Part shown: positions 5,770 through 10,422 of the stretch, piece by piece | Layout: the number at the start of each line of letters is the position of its first letter | Position numbering within the stretch: position 1 is the stretch's first letter | NCBI GenBank assembly: GCA_030041195.1 | Contig: JASHOI010000307.1 | Span: 1 to 10,422, forward strand | Direction of reading: 5' to 3' | Source: Streptosporangiaceae bacterium | GTDB taxonomy: Bacteria > Actinomycetota > Actinomycetes > Streptosporangiales > Streptosporangiaceae | Length of the DNA: 10,422 nt | Notes under the pieces: generated by a model | What the model saw: the letters and a program-made list of their open reading frames with translations, nothing else | Told to the model about the DNA's origin: nothing | Database searches by the model: none | Position numbers and translations under genes: made by a program

Positions 5770-7065
5770 CTAGGCCAGGTCGGCGAGAGCCTTGCGCAAC
5801 CGCGGCTCCAGGTTGACCGGCGCCACCTCGCCAAGCTCGACGTTGTCGCAGCCGACCCAGGCCGCCGCCTCGGTGAGCGCCCGGGCCATCGGCTCGGTGG
5901 CGGACGCCTTGTCCAGGGAGATCTTCCTGGCGACCAGGGTCCGGCCGCTGCGCACCGGGTCCACCCGGCCCAGCAGCCGGCCCTTGGCCAGCAGCGGCAT
6001 CGTGAAGTAGCCGTGCACCCGCTTGGCCCGGGGCACGTAGGCCTCGAGGGAGTGCTCGAAGCCGAACATGCGCAACGTCCGCTTGCGGTCCCAGATCAGC
6101 GAGTCGAACGGCGACAGCAGCGTGACCCGGTGCCTGCCGCGGACCCGGCCGGCCTCGCCGTGCCGGGCCAGGGCGGACGGATCGGCCCAGGCCGGGGTCG
6201 CGGGACCCGGCGGCGGACCGGCGATCTCAACCGGGATCAGCCCGGCCGCGGCCGCGGCGTCGCCCACCGTGATCGCCTGGCCGTCCTGCCCCCGCCCACC
6301 TCCCCGTTCCCCCTTCACTGCTCCACCCCACCGCAGCCTCTGGTAGTCGGTCAGGTCGGCGCGGGTGACCACGCCCAGCGCACGGGCGGCCACCGCGGCC
6401 AGGTGGGTCACGCACTCAGCGTCCGACGGGTCGGCGTCCAGCAGTTCCGGCGGCAGCACCCGCTCGGGCAGGTCGTACACCCGGCGCCAGCCGGTCCGCC
6501 GTGCGCAGATGGCCTGGCCGGTGTCGAGCAGCCACTCGACGGCGACCTTCGTCTCCGACCAGTCCCACCACTCTCCCCCGCCTCGAGCCCCGCCGAGCTG
6601 GGTCGCGTTCAGCGGGCCCTCGGCCCGGAGCCGGGCCAGGACCTCGCCGCAGACGTTCTCCGGCACCTCGTGCCAGCGCATGCCCCGGGCCTGCAGTGCC
6701 CGACGGCGGAACGCGTAGTAGGGCCATTCCTCGATCGGCAGCACGCAGGCCGCGTGCGACCAGTATTCGAACGCCTCCGGCCGCGTCGGGTTCCAGTAGG
6801 CCCGCTCGATGCGGGCCCGGGGAACGGCCCCCAGCCGGGCGTAGGCGACCAGTTCGTGCGAGCGGGCCAGCACGCTGATCGTGTCCAGCTGGACCGCGCC
6901 GATCCGGCGCAGCATCCCGGGCACGCCGCCCCGGCGGCCCTCGGTGCCAACGAATCCCTGCGCCTGGAGGGTCAGCAGCCGGGCGTCGTCGGGCGACAGG
7001 GTGAACTGGGGTGCGGGATGGGGAAGGCTCGCCACGAGCCTGAGCGTAGCCGGGCCCTCTGACAT
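5770..7065 (-). CDS. YcaQ/HTH_42-family DNA glycosylase-like protein
   Basis: This 431-residue protein belongs to the winged-helix HTH_42 family (COG3214). Characterised members, E. coli YcaQ and Streptomyces AlkZ, remove bulky alkylated bases and unhook interstrand crosslinks. Visible features: a helical N-terminal part with the catalytic-type motif Q59-L60-D61 (VQLDTISVLARSHELVAYARL), which matches the Q-x-D of the YcaQ branch rather than the Q-x-Q of AlkZ; then YWSHAACVLP; WSETKVAVEWLL near 165-180; and the C-terminal signature SPFD (318-321), LIWDR, FGFEHSLEAYVP, RVHGYFTMPLL and GRVDP. Residues about 251-262 are a Gly/Arg-rich insertion. The ATG at 7063-7065 has only AGGA touching it as a ribosome site; the in-frame GTG for V11 is an alternative. 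The substrate cannot be read from sequence. A 24-bp direct repeat lies directly upstream. Confidence 0.85.
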   Translation of the reverse strand: MSEGPATLRLVASLPHPAPQFTLSPDDARLLTLQAQGFVGTEGRRGGVPGMLRRIGAVQLDTISVLARSHELVAYARLGAVPRARIERAYWNPTRPEAFEYWSHAACVLPIEEWPYYAFRRRALQARGMRWHEVPENVCGEVLARLRAEGPLNATQLGGARGGGEWWDWSETKVAVEWLLDTGQAICARRTGWRRVYDLPERVLPPELLDADPSDAECVTHLAAVAARALGVVTRADLTDYQRLRWGGAVKGERGGGRGQDGQAITVGDAAAAAGLIPVEIAGPPPGPATPAWADPSALARHGEAGRVRGRHRVTLLSPFDSLIWDRKRTLRMFGFEHSLEAYVPRAKRVHGYFTMPLLAKGRLLGRVDPVRSGRTLVARKISLDKASATEPMARALTEAAAWVGCDNVELGEVAPVNLEPRLRKALADLA

Positions 7066-7072
7066 TCCTGGC

Positions 7073-7131
7073 TGCCGTCAGCCTTAGGTGGCTAGCGGCC
7101 GGAGAAGTGCCGTCGGCCTTAGGTGGCTAGC
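7073..7131. repeat. Two-copy 24-bp direct repeat before the glycosylase gene
   Basis: Bases 7073-7096 and 7108-7131 are identical except for one position (A7080 versus G7115), with a 35-bp period. Each contains CCTTAGGTGGCTAGC. A shared GGCCGG follows both copies, shifted by 2 bp, which suggests a decayed tandem duplication. On the minus strand the copies occupy about -8 to -31 and -43 to -66 relative to the glycosylase ATG, where an operator or leader element could lie. Confidence 0.85.
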
Positions 7132-7142
7132 AGGGCCGGCTC

Positions 7143-7179
7143 CACGGGGCGCCGGCCCGGGAAATCCTCAGGCCCCGTG
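7143..7179 (-). terminator. Probable terminator of the small membrane protein gene
   Basis: CACGGGGC (7143-7150) and GCCCCGTG (7172-7179) form a perfect 8-bp stem with a 21-nt loop, one base past the stop codon of the minus-strand gene ending at 7181. There is no U-tract. If it works, the glycosylase gene needs its own promoter in 7066-7142, where the direct repeat sits. Confidence 0.5.
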
Positions 7180-7180
7180 C

Positions 7181-7483
7181 TTAGTACCAGTCCTCGAAGA
7201 TATTGGTCACGAGCGCGAGCAGCGCGCCGACCCCCGCCATGGCCAGGCCCAGCCAGAACGCCCACCAGGTCGGGCCGAAGACCAGCCCAAGGCCGCCGCA
7301 GGCAAAACCGGCCATGACGGTCGATACCGCGACCCAGGACACCTTGCGGCCGTGGAACGCGGCCGGATACTCGACCGGGGTGCCGGGGGTCTGGGGCACG
7401 AACGCCGTCTGCTCCGCCAAGCCCGCGGGTCCCGGGCCGGCGGCAGCGCTGCCGATGGTGCCGGGCTCCACCTGGTTCGACAT
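7181..7483 (-). CDS. Small two-helix membrane protein, HGxxPAAW/DUF6704-like
   Basis: The protein has 100 residues: a Gly/Ala/Pro-rich, probably disordered cytoplasmic N-terminus (1-38), then YPAAFHGRKVSW (39-50), transmembrane helix 1 (about 48-68), a short GPTWW turn, transmembrane helix 2 (about 73-95), and the ending FEDWY. The HG motif just before the first helix, the two helices and the DWY ending resemble the actinobacterial HGxxPAAW family of unknown function, though here PAA precedes HG and the canonical PAAW is not kept, so the assignment is tentative. The ATG at 7483 is chosen because GAGAGGAG lies 8 nt before it; a longer in-frame start at 7543 lacks such a site. It is divergent from secA, but nothing in the sequence shows a role in export. 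Confidence 0.7.
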   Translation of the reverse strand: MSNQVEPGTIGSAAAGPGPAGLAEQTAFVPQTPGTPVEYPAAFHGRKVSWVAVSTVMAGFACGGLGLVFGPTWWAFWLGLAMAGVGALLALVTNIFEDWY

Positions 7484-7754
7484 GCCTGCTGCTCCTCTCG
7501 TCCCGCCGAGTCGCTCGTCCCGCCTGCTTTGCCCGCCTATCATTGTGGCCAGGGCTTTCAGCCGGGCGGCACCCGGACCCCAGGGTACCGGCCCGATGGC
7601 GAGGGCTCGGATTCACCCCGGGTCTCGCCTACCATGGCTGTAGGCACGGTGCCAGGAGCCCGCCGCTGCCATGCGTCTTACCGCCTAGCGTGGCTGTGGC
7701 GAGCGCGGCACACCACGCCATAGAGCCAGACGATCCGCGAGGAGCGCGACCTAA
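7484..7754. other. Divergent intergenic region before secA
   Basis: These 271 bp should hold the promoters of both secA and the minus-strand small membrane protein gene. I found no -35/-10 pair good enough to call on either strand: TAGCGT at 7686-7691 looks like a -10 for secA but has no matching -35. GGCGAG (7598-7603) and CTCGCC (7624-7629) could form a weak stem. GAGGAG at 7739-7744 is the secA ribosome binding site, 10 nt before its GTG. No gene is seen here. Confidence 0.6.

Positions 7755-10422
<2,668 letters not shown>

Noticed and set aside
6013..7062. A 349-codon open frame on the plus strand opposite the glycosylase gene
   Set aside because: The minus strand carries the full YcaQ-family signature; the plus-strand product is low in complexity, with no ribosome binding site seen.
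7598..7629. GGCGAG/CTCGCC stem before secA
   Set aside because: Only six pairs around a 20-nt loop, expected by chance at this GC content.

Overview
The window comes from the chromosome of a high-GC actinobacterium. The gene order mtrB - lpqB - hpf - NarL-type response regulator - (DNA glycosylase-like and small membrane protein genes on the other strand) - secA matches the mtrAB-lpqB to secA neighbourhood of actinomycetes, as far as I recall it. GTG starts, strong GGAGG-type ribosome binding sites and GC-rich third codon positions fit this. The order Streptosporangiales/Streptomycetales is plausible, but no genus can be named from the sequence.

Left part (3-3748): the 3' part of mtrB (envelope sensor kinase; its start lies before the window) overlaps lpqB (its lipoprotein partner) by 4 bp. 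Two consecutive GC-rich hairpins directly after lpqB probably end this operon. A comF-type phosphoribosyltransferase gene, which I recall between lpqB and hpf in some actinomycetes, is absent; the space holds about 500 bp without a convincing gene.

Middle (3749-5766): a textbook -35/-10 promoter lies 308 bp before hpf. Its predicted transcription start falls exactly on an ATG that opens a 101-codon frame, and that frame stops inside the hpf start codon (GTGA overlap). The leader also holds a strong hairpin. hpf encodes a long-form ribosome hibernation factor. After 126 bp comes a LuxR/NarL response regulator with no kinase gene next to it.

Right part (5770-10422): a YcaQ/HTH_42-family DNA glycosylase-like gene runs on the minus strand and ends 3 bp from the response regulator. 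Upstream of it on the same strand is a small two-helix membrane protein gene, followed by a probable terminator and a 24-bp direct repeat beside the glycosylase start. secA runs rightward from 7755 and leaves the window without a stop codon; it holds all the main ATPase motifs.

Most of the window is housekeeping: envelope sensing (MtrB/LpqB), ribosome hibernation (HPF), transcription control, DNA repair and protein export (SecA). I saw no mobile element, CRISPR array, tRNA, rRNA or defence island. The least explained signals are the promoter/leader-ORF/hairpin arrangement before hpf, the 24-bp repeat, and the G-run insertion in the glycosylase gene.
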